Origin: Mesorhizobium amorphae
Lineage (GTDB): Bacteria; Pseudomonadota; Alphaproteobacteria; Rhizobiales; Rhizobiaceae
DNA length: 64,000 bases
Direction: 5' to 3'
Assembly: GCF_014843845.1 (NCBI RefSeq)
Contig: NZ_JHQS01000019.1
Location: 1-64,000, forward strand
Shown: piece after piece, positions 37,659 through 44,942 of the stretch
How the letters are laid out: every line of letters starts with the position of its first letter
How positions within the stretch are numbered: position 1 is the first letter of the stretch
Made by a program: the position numbers and the translations under genes
The notes under the pieces: generated by a model
What the model was told of the DNA's origin: nothing
Database searches by the model: none
The model's input: the letters and a program-made list of their open reading frames with translations, nothing else

Positions 37659-37883
37659 TGCAGTGGGCGGTGCGCGCACCCGCGACCCGGCGAACCTCAA
37701 TTCTTCGACTGAAACGGTGTCGCTTTACGCAAGCTCATGCCGGGAAGCTGAGGTGCCCTGCGGCTGAAGCCGGATCAAACCATCGACTTTGCGCGGGATT
37801 GTCACTGTCACGGCGGCAATCGGGCCTTCAAGTCAGAAAGCGGTCACACTGCCCTATTCGCCTGATTGATCCTTTTGCCCGGC
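37651..37883. repeat. About 233-bp repeat R1, also at 40684-40920
   Basis: It starts at the end of the Hpt gene (TGAAATGATGC...GGGCGGTGCG) and ends CCTTTTGCCCGGC. It matches the R2 copy over its whole length, with scattered substitutions, an 8-bp extra segment in R1 and a 7-bp extra segment in R2. It has no terminal inverted repeats and no believable gene. It fills the space between the Hpt gene and the nitrile hydratase accessory gene. Confidence 0.75.
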
Positions 37884-37913
37884 GCAGGGTGACGCGGGTT
37901 GTAGGTCCGCTGA

Positions 37914-38264
37914 CTAATCTGCCAGGGCTACTGGCTTGCCATGCGGTGTATTCAGGTAGGCGTGTCGCCAGTCCTGTTCGCGTCTGTCCACCTCGGCCTG
38001 TAGCGCGAACTGGCTCCTGTCCAGTATCAGCTCCAAAGCGCTGAGAAAGGCGCTGTAATAGATCGCGTCGGTGTCCATAGCGGCATCGGCCACCCGCCGA
38101 TCAAGCTCGGCGCCTAGGGTCTGCGACCAATCCTCTGCTTCGATCTTTCCGTCGGCGATGAGCAGCTCGACCAACGCAATGACCTGAGCGTGCCATAGCT
38201 CGGAGAAGACCGGTTCGCCATCTCGATGGCGCCGGGCGCGACGGGCAATCTCAGGCCGGCTCAA
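37914..38264 (-). CDS. Nitrile hydratase accessory (activator) protein
   Basis: 116 residues (EPVFSELWHAQVIALVELLIADGKIEAEDWSQTLGAEL, WRHAYLNTPHGKPVAL). The C-terminal block LNTPHGKPV is characteristic of the small proteins related to the beta-subunit N-terminus that accompany cobalt nitrile hydratases. They act as self-subunit-swapping chaperones delivering the metal-loaded alpha subunit. The only usable start is a TTG at 38262-38264, overlapping the beta gene's 3' end by 14 nt, so expression is coupled. It is last of the three-gene operon. Confidence 0.85.
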   Translation of the reverse strand: MSRPEIARRARRHRDGEPVFSELWHAQVIALVELLIADGKIEAEDWSQTLGAELDRRVADAAMDTDAIYYSAFLSALELILDRSQFALQAEVDRREQDWRHAYLNTPHGKPVALAD

Positions 38265-38889
38265 GATAGCTGTCCCACATATCGATCTGCAGGCTGTCTG
38301 CGCTGTCGCCGGCTTCAGGCCAAAGATCCGCCATGCGAAACCGCACGACGTAGGTCTGCTCGCGCCGTATCGTGCCGACAGCTTTCTTGTCGGGCAAAGC
38401 CTGTGGTCCGATCACACTGTCGACAACCCCGGGCCTGCCGCGGACATAGCCCGTCAGCCGCGTGTGCATTGTGGCGATGTCGCGCCGTGCCACAACCTTG
38501 TCGCCAGCTTTGAACCTTGCCCCTGTGGGCGGTGCCTCCACCGTAGGCCTGGGCGACTCATATTCGAAGGTTCGACTTGAGGCCCTGCCATCGAAGAACT
38601 CCTGAACGCCCGCGACGCCTTCATCCACAGACGTGACCATCATGGCCAGAATCCATTTCTCGAAATAGTCGAGACCGAGGTAGGCGTCCGGGGGGAGCCT
38701 TTCCAGGACGTGGCGATACCAATCGAGCGTCCAGCCCGTGCGATCCGTCGTCAGCTTTTTCATCGACATCATGGCGATCGCCCATGTGCGCGCCTTCCAT
38801 TCATCGGAAAACAGAGCCGAGTCATCTTCTGCGACGTTCGGGATCGGTCGGAACCCTTGTCTGCCGCCGAGGTCGTGTACCGTATCCAT
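38251..38889 (-). CDS. nthB: Nitrile hydratase beta subunit
   Basis: 212 residues. The N-terminus MDTVHDLGGRQGFRPI is the standard beta-subunit start (xxHDLGGxxGF). Later blocks are WYRHVLERLPPDAYLGLDYFEKWILAMM and, in the C-terminal SH3-like barrel, ARFKAGDKVVARRDIATMHTRLTGYVRGRPGVVD. It contributes to the active site of the alpha-beta heterodimer, which hydrates nitriles to amides in the cytoplasm. The ATG at 38887-38889 overlaps the alpha stop by one base (TGATG). No amidase gene is adjacent in the window. Confidence 0.9.
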   Translation of the reverse strand: MDTVHDLGGRQGFRPIPNVAEDDSALFSDEWKARTWAIAMMSMKKLTTDRTGWTLDWYRHVLERLPPDAYLGLDYFEKWILAMMVTSVDEGVAGVQEFFDGRASSRTFEYESPRPTVEAPPTGARFKAGDKVVARRDIATMHTRLTGYVRGRPGVVDSVIGPQALPDKKAVGTIRREQTYVVRFRMADLWPEAGDSADSLQIDMWDSYLEPA

Positions 38890-39536
38890 CACCCCGCCTC
38901 CTGCTTTGGCGACAGGTCCCTCGTCGTCCCAATCATTGCATTGCGCGTCACGAGGCCGGCGAGATCCTCTTCGGTCCAGCCGTCCGTCCCCTCTGGACGC
39001 TCCGGAACCACCATGTAGCGGCGGTCTGAAGTCGAGTCCCACACCCTGACCTCAACCTTTTCCGGTAGGTCGGTTCCGAATTCGGTGAGAACGCCACGCG
39101 GATCGCGGACCACTCGCGCCCGGTACTCGGTAGACTTGTACCAAGATGGAGACATTCCCAAGATTCCGAGTGGATAGCAGGAACATAAGGTACAAACGAC
39201 AACGTTGTGGATATCAGGCGTGTTGAACACTGCGACAAGGGGGTAATCCTTGTCGACGCTCGGGACGATTTCCGAAAACGCCTCGGCCGCATGTTTTGCG
39301 AGGCGTTCGGCGAAATCGGGATCAGTCCATGCCCGCGCGATGACCTTGGCTCCATTCATCGGACCTACGTTTTCCGAGTAGTCGTCGAGCCACTTGTCCA
39401 CGGCGTCGGCCGCCAGAAAGCCCTTCTCGACCAGAACCGTCTCCAGTGCCTTCAGGCGAAGCGCCGGTTCAGGTGGAAGATGGCTGTGCAATTCCCGATG
39501 AAGTTTGGCAACCTTGTCGGAATCATATGAGCTCAC
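38889..39536 (-). CDS. nthA: Nitrile hydratase alpha subunit, cobalt type
   Basis: 215 residues. The metal claw is VVVCTLCSCYP (Cys115, Cys118, Cys120). Thr between the first Cys and Leu marks the cobalt class; iron enzymes have Ser. The conserved WYKSTEYRARVVRDPRGVL follows. The GTG start at 39534-39536 has AGGGAGGG about 6 nt upstream. It is first gene of alpha-beta-accessory, the usual order for Co-type enzymes. It lies inside the inserted segment between the Hpt-tail repeats, so it was probably acquired. A thiocyanate-hydrolase-like specificity cannot be excluded. Confidence 0.92.
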   Translation of the reverse strand: MSSYDSDKVAKLHRELHSHLPPEPALRLKALETVLVEKGFLAADAVDKWLDDYSENVGPMNGAKVIARAWTDPDFAERLAKHAAEAFSEIVPSVDKDYPLVAVFNTPDIHNVVVCTLCSCYPLGILGMSPSWYKSTEYRARVVRDPRGVLTEFGTDLPEKVEVRVWDSTSDRRYMVVPERPEGTDGWTEEDLAGLVTRNAMIGTTRDLSPKQEAG

Positions 39537-40083
39537 TGATGCCCTCCCTGAGTATCATTCCTGCTTCGCACCGCGCTGGGGTGGACTCTTAGGGTTGGTG
39601 GCTAACTCCCCGCTGACCATCAAGGGACCAGACTATTGGAGCAGTGCACTCGAGTCATTGACTTTCTGACCTTGCGTCAGCTTAGAGGTCGAAGCCGATG
39701 TCGTGCAGCTTTGGGGCCCTGCAAGCGGCGACTGCACCGAGCGCCCACCAGGGCACGCGCCAGGCACGAGACCATTGTTCTCGCCAGTTCGACACTCCGA
39801 TATGATCGGCCCTCGATATCGCGTAAACTGATAGAGGTTCTCAGTGCTTCCGGAATGAGACGATGCGCCCGGCCAAGATCCGACATGCGAGACGTGATGG
39901 CGAGGATCGCGTACCGGGCGATGGGCATGGGCTCGGGCGATCTGGTGCTCGTGCCTGGCTTTCTCTCGCGATTGCATCGAAGGCCGCCCATGCTGACGGC
40001 GGCGAGAGCCTCGCGCCCCGACGTACGACTTGCCGCGTCACTCAGGATCGGACCATGACCCGAGTTGTTAAGGAGGAACGTCC
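39537..40083. other. 547-bp gap with a possible gene remnant
   Basis: It separates the divergent nitrile hydratase and PPOX genes and must hold both promoters. On the plus strand, near 39880-39975, a fragment reads RIAYRAMGMGSGDLVLVPGFLS, which resembles the N-terminal block of alpha/beta-hydrolase-type adenylate-cyclase proteins (xIAYxVxGxGDLVLVPGF). No start or downstream domain accompanies it, so it is at most a decayed remnant. Nothing else was recognised. Confidence 0.3.
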
Positions 40084-40686
40084 ATGACCGGCGACGCTTT
40101 TTATCACGAAGGCAATCGCTCCCTGCAGGACCGCTTCGAGAGCCGGCGCATCGCTGACCGCCTGGCAAAGATGGCGCGGACGGCCTTCACCGACGAGGAT
40201 AAGGCGTTCATCGAGAATTCGATTTACTTCTTTCTTGCCACGGTCGACGCCGAGGGACGGCCGGACTGCTCATTCAAGGGCGGCCCGCCCGGCTTCGTGC
40301 GTGTCATTGGGCCGTCGGAGCTGGCGTTCCCGGATTATGACGGCAACGGCATGTTCAGGAGCCTCGGCAACCTCGACGTCAATCCGAACGTCGCGCTGTT
40401 GTTCATCGCCATGCACGGCACGCCGCGCCGCCTGCGCATTAACGGCGCCGCCCGGATCGACCGAGACGATCCGCTAACAGGCAGCACCGTCGGCGCACAG
40501 ATGATGGTGCGCGTGGAGGCGCGCGTCATCTTCCCTAACTGTCCGCGCTACATCCCGACGATGCAGCTCAGCGAGCCATCGCCCTACACGCCCATGCCGG
40601 GCTGCGATCTGATCGAACCTGCGTGGAAGGGCTTCGACGCCTTCAAGGACGACGTCCATCCGCGCCAGCCGACATGGAAAGGCTGA
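40084..40686 (+). CDS. Pyridoxamine 5'-phosphate oxidase-family (split-barrel flavin) protein
   Basis: 200 residues. The split-barrel core is visible in FLATVDAEGRPDCSFKGGPPGFVRVIGPSELAFPDYDGNGMFRSLGNLDVNPNVALLFI, followed by RRLRINGAARI. Proteins of this class bind FMN or F420 and reduce or oxidise varied substrates; the reaction here is unknown. A strong AAGGAGG ribosome site precedes the ATG. Its stop codon is the first base block of repeat R2, which shows that the R2 junction falls exactly at the gene end. Confidence 0.85.
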   Translation: MTGDAFYHEGNRSLQDRFESRRIADRLAKMARTAFTDEDKAFIENSIYFFLATVDAEGRPDCSFKGGPPGFVRVIGPSELAFPDYDGNGMFRSLGNLDVNPNVALLFIAMHGTPRRLRINGAARIDRDDPLTGSTVGAQMMVRVEARVIFPNCPRYIPTMQLSEPSPYTPMPGCDLIEPAWKGFDAFKDDVHPRQPTWKG

Positions 40687-40920
40687 AAATGATGCGGAGG
40701 GCGGTGCGTGCACCCCGCGACCCGGCGAACCTCAATTCTTCGACTGTCGCTTTACTCAAGCTCATGCCGGGAAGCTGACGCTACCCGCGGCAGAAAGCCG
40801 GTCGTCGAAACATCGACTTTGCGCGGGATTGTCACTCTCACGGCGGCAATCGGGCCTTCAAGTCAGAAAGCGGTCACCAACAACACTGCCCTATTCGCCT
40901 GATTGATCCTTTTGCCCGGC
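40684..40920. repeat. About 237-bp repeat R2, partner of R1
   Basis: It begins TGAAAATGATGCGGAGGGCGGTGCG and ends GATCCTTTTGCCCGGC, matching 37651-37883. Its first 30 bp also resemble the sequence after the right Hpt-tail copy (AATGACGGAGGCGG at 42441). The roughly 100 bp between R2 and the next gene (40921-41022) show no gene. Confidence 0.75.
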
Positions 40921-41022
40921 GGTGTTCGGCGCTATAATAAGCGATCGCTAAAATTAGACGGAGCAGCTGTAAAACCAGAACGGTGACGTCTTTGGGCGGG
41001 GGGCCACCATGGGAGGCCAAAC

Positions 41023-42375
41023 ATGCTCAGCGCCTTATGCAAGGCTTGCGCAGTGATCCTTTTGTCCATGAACTGCGCTTTCGCCCAATCGGATCTGATA
41101 GAGCCAAAGGCTGGAACCTGGAAGACGTGGGTGATCACGTCGGGCAAGGACTTGCGGGTCCCGCCCCCGCCGGATAGTTCCACAGCCGAGCTTGCGCAGC
41201 TCCGCGATATCATCGCAAAGAACGATGCGCAGGTCGCCGCGAAGATCAGGTTCTGGGATGCCGGCTCGCCCGGCTATCGATGGATCGACCTGGTCAACGA
41301 GCGCCTTCTCGAAGGCCAGCAGATTCCCAACGCACACCGCGTCTATGCCTATTTGACGATGGCGATCCACGACGCCACCATTGCCGCGTGGGAGTCGAAG
41401 TATTTCTACAATCGCCCGCGCCCGAGCGAGGCGGATGCGTCACTGCCGGTTGTGCTGCCCACGCCGCGGAGTCCCTCCTACCCATCGGAGCATGCCGCAG
41501 CCGCCGGCGCCGCCGCGACCGTGCTGTCCTATTTCTTTCCGGACGAGGCGTCGTCGTTCAAGGCAATGGCCGAAGAAGCGGCACAGTCCCGTGTCCATGC
41601 CGGTCTGCAATTCCCGAGCGATTCTTCCGCCGGCCTCGAATTGGGGCGGCGGGTGGCCGAACAGGTGATTGCGCGGGCAAAGGCCGATGGCTCCGACGCA
41701 GTCTGGACCGGCACGGTGCCGACCGGGCCATGCAAGTGGGTCGGAGACAAGCCCGTCAACGCAACCGTGCCGAACTGGAAGCCGATCGTGCTCGCAGCAG
41801 CCGACGAATTCAGGCCGCCGGCCCCACCCGACTGCCAGTCCCCGGCCGTGAAGGCCGAGACGGATGCAGTCCGGCAGTTCGAGCGAAAATTCCCCAACAG
41901 CTACAAGGCGTTCTATTGGCAGAGCCCATCCGGCCTGTTCACCGACTGGTATGACTATGCCAGCAAGTGGATGTTCGAGGACAAGACGGACTCGAACCCG
42001 CCGCGTGCCGCGCGGGCCTACGCGATGCTCGCAACGGTGTTCTACGACGCCCTCATTGCAAGCAACGACGGGAAGTACACCTATTGGTACCTGCGTCCGC
42101 ACATGCTCGATAAGGGCATCACGCCGCTGTTTGCAGTGCCGGCTCATCCCAGTTATCCGTCCAACCACTCCACTCTTTCGACTGCCCGATGCGAGGTCCT
42201 GGCGTACCTGTTTCCCGGCCATGCGGAATTCATCCGCAAGGTTGGCAAAGAGGCCGGCGATTCGCGCGTCTGGGCCGGCATCCACTACCAGATGGACAAC
42301 GAGGCCGGTGCCGCGCTCGGCAAAGCGGTCGCGGCGAAATTCATCGAGCGGGCGAGAAAGGACGGAGCAGACTAG
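41023..42375 (+). CDS. Secreted vanadium haloperoxidase/PAP2-like protein with two tandem domains
   Basis: 450 residues with signal peptide (SALCKACAVILLSMNCAFA). Two PAP2-type active-site sets are present. Domain 1: Lys126-x6-Arg133-Pro134, PSYPSEH (His157), Ser189-Arg190-x5-Gln196-x3-Asp200. Domain 2: Lys351-x6-Arg358-Pro359, PSYPSNH (His382), Ser414-Arg415-x5-His421-x3-Asp425. Domain 2 has the complete phosphate/vanadate pocket including the covalent-ligand His421. In domain 1 that His is Gln, so it is probably inactive or structural. The family includes acid phosphatases and V-dependent haloperoxidases; which applies here is open. Confidence 0.82.
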   Translation: MLSALCKACAVILLSMNCAFAQSDLIEPKAGTWKTWVITSGKDLRVPPPPDSSTAELAQLRDIIAKNDAQVAAKIRFWDAGSPGYRWIDLVNERLLEGQQIPNAHRVYAYLTMAIHDATIAAWESKYFYNRPRPSEADASLPVVLPTPRSPSYPSEHAAAAGAAATVLSYFFPDEASSFKAMAEEAAQSRVHAGLQFPSDSSAGLELGRRVAEQVIARAKADGSDAVWTGTVPTGPCKWVGDKPVNATVPNWKPIVLAAADEFRPPAPPDCQSPAVKAETDAVRQFERKFPNSYKAFYWQSPSGLFTDWYDYASKWMFEDKTDSNPPRAARAYAMLATVFYDALIASNDGKYTYWYLRPHMLDKGITPLFAVPAHPSYPSNHSTLSTARCEVLAYLFPGHAEFIRKVGKEAGDSRVWAGIHYQMDNEAGAALGKAVAAKFIERARKDGAD

Positions 42376-42397
42376 GTGCGATGACGGGGCGATTGGC

Positions 42398-42445
42398 GCC
42401 GCGCTCGATGCGCTGATCGCGGAGATCGAGCGCACGCTGCAATGA
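42398..42445 (+). repeat. Right copy of Hpt-gene 3' end (orphan gene tail)
   Basis: The first 38 bp are identical to 37611-37648. The following CGCTGCAATGA completes the Hpt reading frame (ALDALIAEIERTLQ stop), versus ...TLK in the left copy. It has no start of its own. This is the original 3' end left behind when the 4.8-kb segment entered the Hpt gene tail. Confidence 0.75.
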
Positions 42446-42449
42446 CGGA

Positions 42450-42470
42450 GGCGGCCGTGCGCCGGCCGCC
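42450..42470. terminator. Hairpin between Hpt tail and GT2 gene, possibly a bidirectional terminator
   Basis: GGCGGCCG (42450-42457) and CGGCCGCC (42463-42470) form a perfect 8-bp GC stem with a 5-nt loop. It sits in the 30-bp gap between two convergent reading frames. No T-tract follows on either strand, so termination strength is uncertain. Confidence 0.5.
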
Positions 42471-42475
42471 CCTGT

Positions 42476-43906
42476 TCATTTCTTCGCGCCGCCGAGACCG
42501 GTCCTGGTCATCTCGCCCCAGCCCTGGTCGCCGCGCAGAAATTGCCACCAGCCCTTCACGCGCCAGAAATTGTTGAGCTGGCGGTAGCCGAAATTCTCGA
42601 TCACGGCGACGGCGGTGAGCACGGCGAGATCCCGCGCGCGCGGAAAACGCTGCAGCTCGGCCTCTTCGAGGACCAGCGAGCACACGCTGACACAGACGCC
42701 ATAGGTGAAGACGAGCGAGGTGAACGCCAGCAAGTACTCGGCCGACAGGATGCCGAGCAGCCAGAAGGCCGGGATCAGCACATAGCCCAGCACCTCCGCC
42801 ACCGGCCCCAGCACATCGACAACCAGTATGTGGCCGAAACCCAGGAAGCCGACGCGGCCATAGCGCGGGTTGAACAGCATGGAGCGGTAGCGGAAGAAGC
42901 ATTCGAGCGCGCCGCGCTGCCAGCGCGTGCGCTGCCTGCCCAGCACGCTGAGCGTCTCCGGCGCCTCGGTCCAGCAAACCGGCTCCGGGACGAACTGGAT
43001 GCTATATTTGCGCTTCGTATCGCGCATGTAGCGGTGCAGCTTGATCACCAGGTCCATGTCCTCGCCCATCGAGCCTCGGGTGAAGCCGCCAACCGCCACG
43101 ACTTCGGCGCGGCGGAACAGGCCGAAGGCGCCGGACACCAGCATCAGCGTGTTGATGCGGCTCCAGGCCAGCCGCGCCATCAGGAAGGCGCGCAGATATT
43201 CGACCACCTGGAACAGCGCCACCAACCGGGTGGGCAGGTGGATCTCGCGCACCCTGCCCGCTTCGATCCTCGATCCGTTGGCGATGCGGATCGTGCCGCC
43301 GACCGCGATGGTGCGCTCGGGATCGTCGATGAAGGGCTGGGCGGCGCGCATCAACGCATCGGGCTCGAGGATGGAGTCGCCGTCGATGACGCAGAAGAGC
43401 GGCGCGCGGCAGACATTGATGCCGGCATTCTGGGCATCGGCCTTGCCGCCATTCTCCTTGTCGATCACGAACAGCCGCTCGGTCATCGGCGAGGAATAGA
43501 GGCCGCGGATCGGCTTGTGCGTCACGGCCTCCTCATAGGGCCGGTGGAATTTCACCAGCTTGAATCCTTCGATAAGGCGTTGCAGCGTCTGGTCCTTCGA
43601 GCCGTCGTTGATGACGATCACCTCGAAATTCGGATATTCGAGCGCCAGCATCGAATGGACGCTCTCGACCACGTTCACTTCCTCATTGTAGGCGGGCACC
43701 AGCAGCGCGATCGGCGGCGCGACGTCGCCATAGCGGTGCCACAACAACGCCGAACGGGCGACCGGCGGGCGCCTGGAAAGCGCGTAGGCGGCGACGATGA
43801 GCTGCAGCAGGTAAACCGCCGTCTGCGCCAACCCTGCCCCGATGATGAACCAGGACAGGATGGAAGCGGCCAGCACGATCCCGTGGCTCCAGTCTGCGAC
43901 CATCAT
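42476..43906 (-). CDS. Family 2 processive glycosyltransferase (PgaC/NfrB-like synthase)
   Basis: 476 residues. N-terminal membrane helices (IVLAASILSWFIIGAGLAQTAVYLLQLIVAAYAL) lead to a GT-A domain with NDGSKDQ, CVIDGDSI (DxD-like), SMGEDMD and QRTRWQRG (QxxRW, typical of processive synthases). Several C-terminal helices follow. It would polymerise an exported polysaccharide at the inner membrane. The ATG at 43904-43906 overlaps the HEAT gene stop (ATGA). It is last of a four-gene operon with the TPR/barrel protein. No PilZ domain is visible. Confidence 0.9.
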   Translation of the reverse strand: MMVADWSHGIVLAASILSWFIIGAGLAQTAVYLLQLIVAAYALSRRPPVARSALLWHRYGDVAPPIALLVPAYNEEVNVVESVHSMLALEYPNFEVIVINDGSKDQTLQRLIEGFKLVKFHRPYEEAVTHKPIRGLYSSPMTERLFVIDKENGGKADAQNAGINVCRAPLFCVIDGDSILEPDALMRAAQPFIDDPERTIAVGGTIRIANGSRIEAGRVREIHLPTRLVALFQVVEYLRAFLMARLAWSRINTLMLVSGAFGLFRRAEVVAVGGFTRGSMGEDMDLVIKLHRYMRDTKRKYSIQFVPEPVCWTEAPETLSVLGRQRTRWQRGALECFFRYRSMLFNPRYGRVGFLGFGHILVVDVLGPVAEVLGYVLIPAFWLLGILSAEYLLAFTSLVFTYGVCVSVCSLVLEEAELQRFPRARDLAVLTAVAVIENFGYRQLNNFWRVKGWWQFLRGDQGWGEMTRTGLGGAKK

Positions 43907-44940
43907 ATGGCGGGCCCCTCGGCAAGAATGAGCGAAGCGGTGCGCTGGCTGCGCGAAACCTCGCTCGCGGCGATCTCCTGCAGGACGCGTTCCCCCGGCT
44001 GGCCGAACGAACGCAGCGCGTTGGCGGCGGCATAGCGCACGGTCCATGCCTCGTCGTCCATCAGTTGCGCGAGCGGCGCGGCGAGTTCGGACAGGCCGAG
44101 GCGGCCGGCGGCGTTGGCGGCGTCGGCACGCACGTCCCAGTCGTCATTTGCCATCGCCTTGACCAGGATGGTCGGTGCGTCGGTATGCCCCGTCAGGCCG
44201 AGCGCCCGAAGTGCGGCGGCGGCAACTTCGGCCGAGGGATCGCCGACCGCGCGGGCGAAGAAATCGGCAAACCGGAACCCGCCGCTGCGAGCCAGCGCGT
44301 CGATCGCGGCCGCCCTTGTGAAAGGCACCGCGTCCTGACGGCCGGCGTGATCCTCAAGCTCTTCGAACCGCCGTGGCGGAAAGCGCCTGAAGAGCTCGAT
44401 CAGGCGCCGCGAGCGCTGCCCCGCAATGCCGATCTTGCGCAGCGTTATGACGAGCGGCGGCAAGGCGCCGACATCGCAGAGCGCGATGGCGGCGGCGATC
44501 CTGACCTCGCGCGAGCGGTCGCGGTCGAGGGCCGAAAGCAGGCTTGCCACGGCGTTTTCCGAACGCAGCGCCGCCAGCATCTCGGCGGCGTGGATGCGTT
44601 CGGCGCCGTTGCCGCGCTCCAACTGCTTGCCGATCAGGGCCGGCAGGCCGCATTCGTTGAAGGCGGCAACGACATCGTCATGCTCCTCGCCGCGCAACAG
44701 GGAAATGAACTCGAAGCCGGCATCGATCGCCACGCTCGCCGGCACCGAGAGCAGCACCGCCTTCAGTGCCTCGCGATCCCGGTTTTCGGTGAAGGCGATC
44801 AGCGCCGTCAGAAGAAAGCGCCGCTGGTCGGCCGCCGCCGTGCCGCGGCGCTCGTGCAGCACCCGTCGCGCGATCAACAGCAGCATGATCACCAGGGAAA
44901 GGGCGCTGAGCAGGATGGACATGTCCCAGACGAGCCACAT
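43903..44940 (-). CDS. HEAT-repeat protein with N-terminal membrane anchor
   Basis: 345 residues. One N-terminal helix (SILLSALSLVIMLLLIA) is followed by arginines, which places the rest in the cytoplasm. The remainder is a series of HEAT/PBS-type helical repeats (AALRSENAVASLLSALDRDRSREVRIAAAIALCDVG, PSAEVAAAALRALGLTGHTDAPTILVKAMANDDWDVRADAANAAGRLG). Such repeats act as protein scaffolds. It lies between the TPR/barrel exporter (2-nt gap) and the GT2 synthase (4-nt overlap), so it probably organises or regulates the synthase complex. Confidence 0.85.
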   Translation of the reverse strand: MWLVWDMSILLSALSLVIMLLLIARRVLHERRGTAAADQRRFLLTALIAFTENRDREALKAVLLSVPASVAIDAGFEFISLLRGEEHDDVVAAFNECGLPALIGKQLERGNGAERIHAAEMLAALRSENAVASLLSALDRDRSREVRIAAAIALCDVGALPPLVITLRKIGIAGQRSRRLIELFRRFPPRRFEELEDHAGRQDAVPFTRAAAIDALARSGGFRFADFFARAVGDPSAEVAAAALRALGLTGHTDAPTILVKAMANDDWDVRADAANAAGRLGLSELAAPLAQLMDDEAWTVRYAAANALRSFGQPGERVLQEIAASEVSRSQRTASLILAEGPAI

Positions 44941-44942
44941 GA

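Noticed and set aside
33873-42475. Complete integrative element with integrase or tRNA attachment site
   Set aside because: No integrase, relaxase, transposase or tRNA gene was found in the region; only the duplicated Hpt tail supports insertion.
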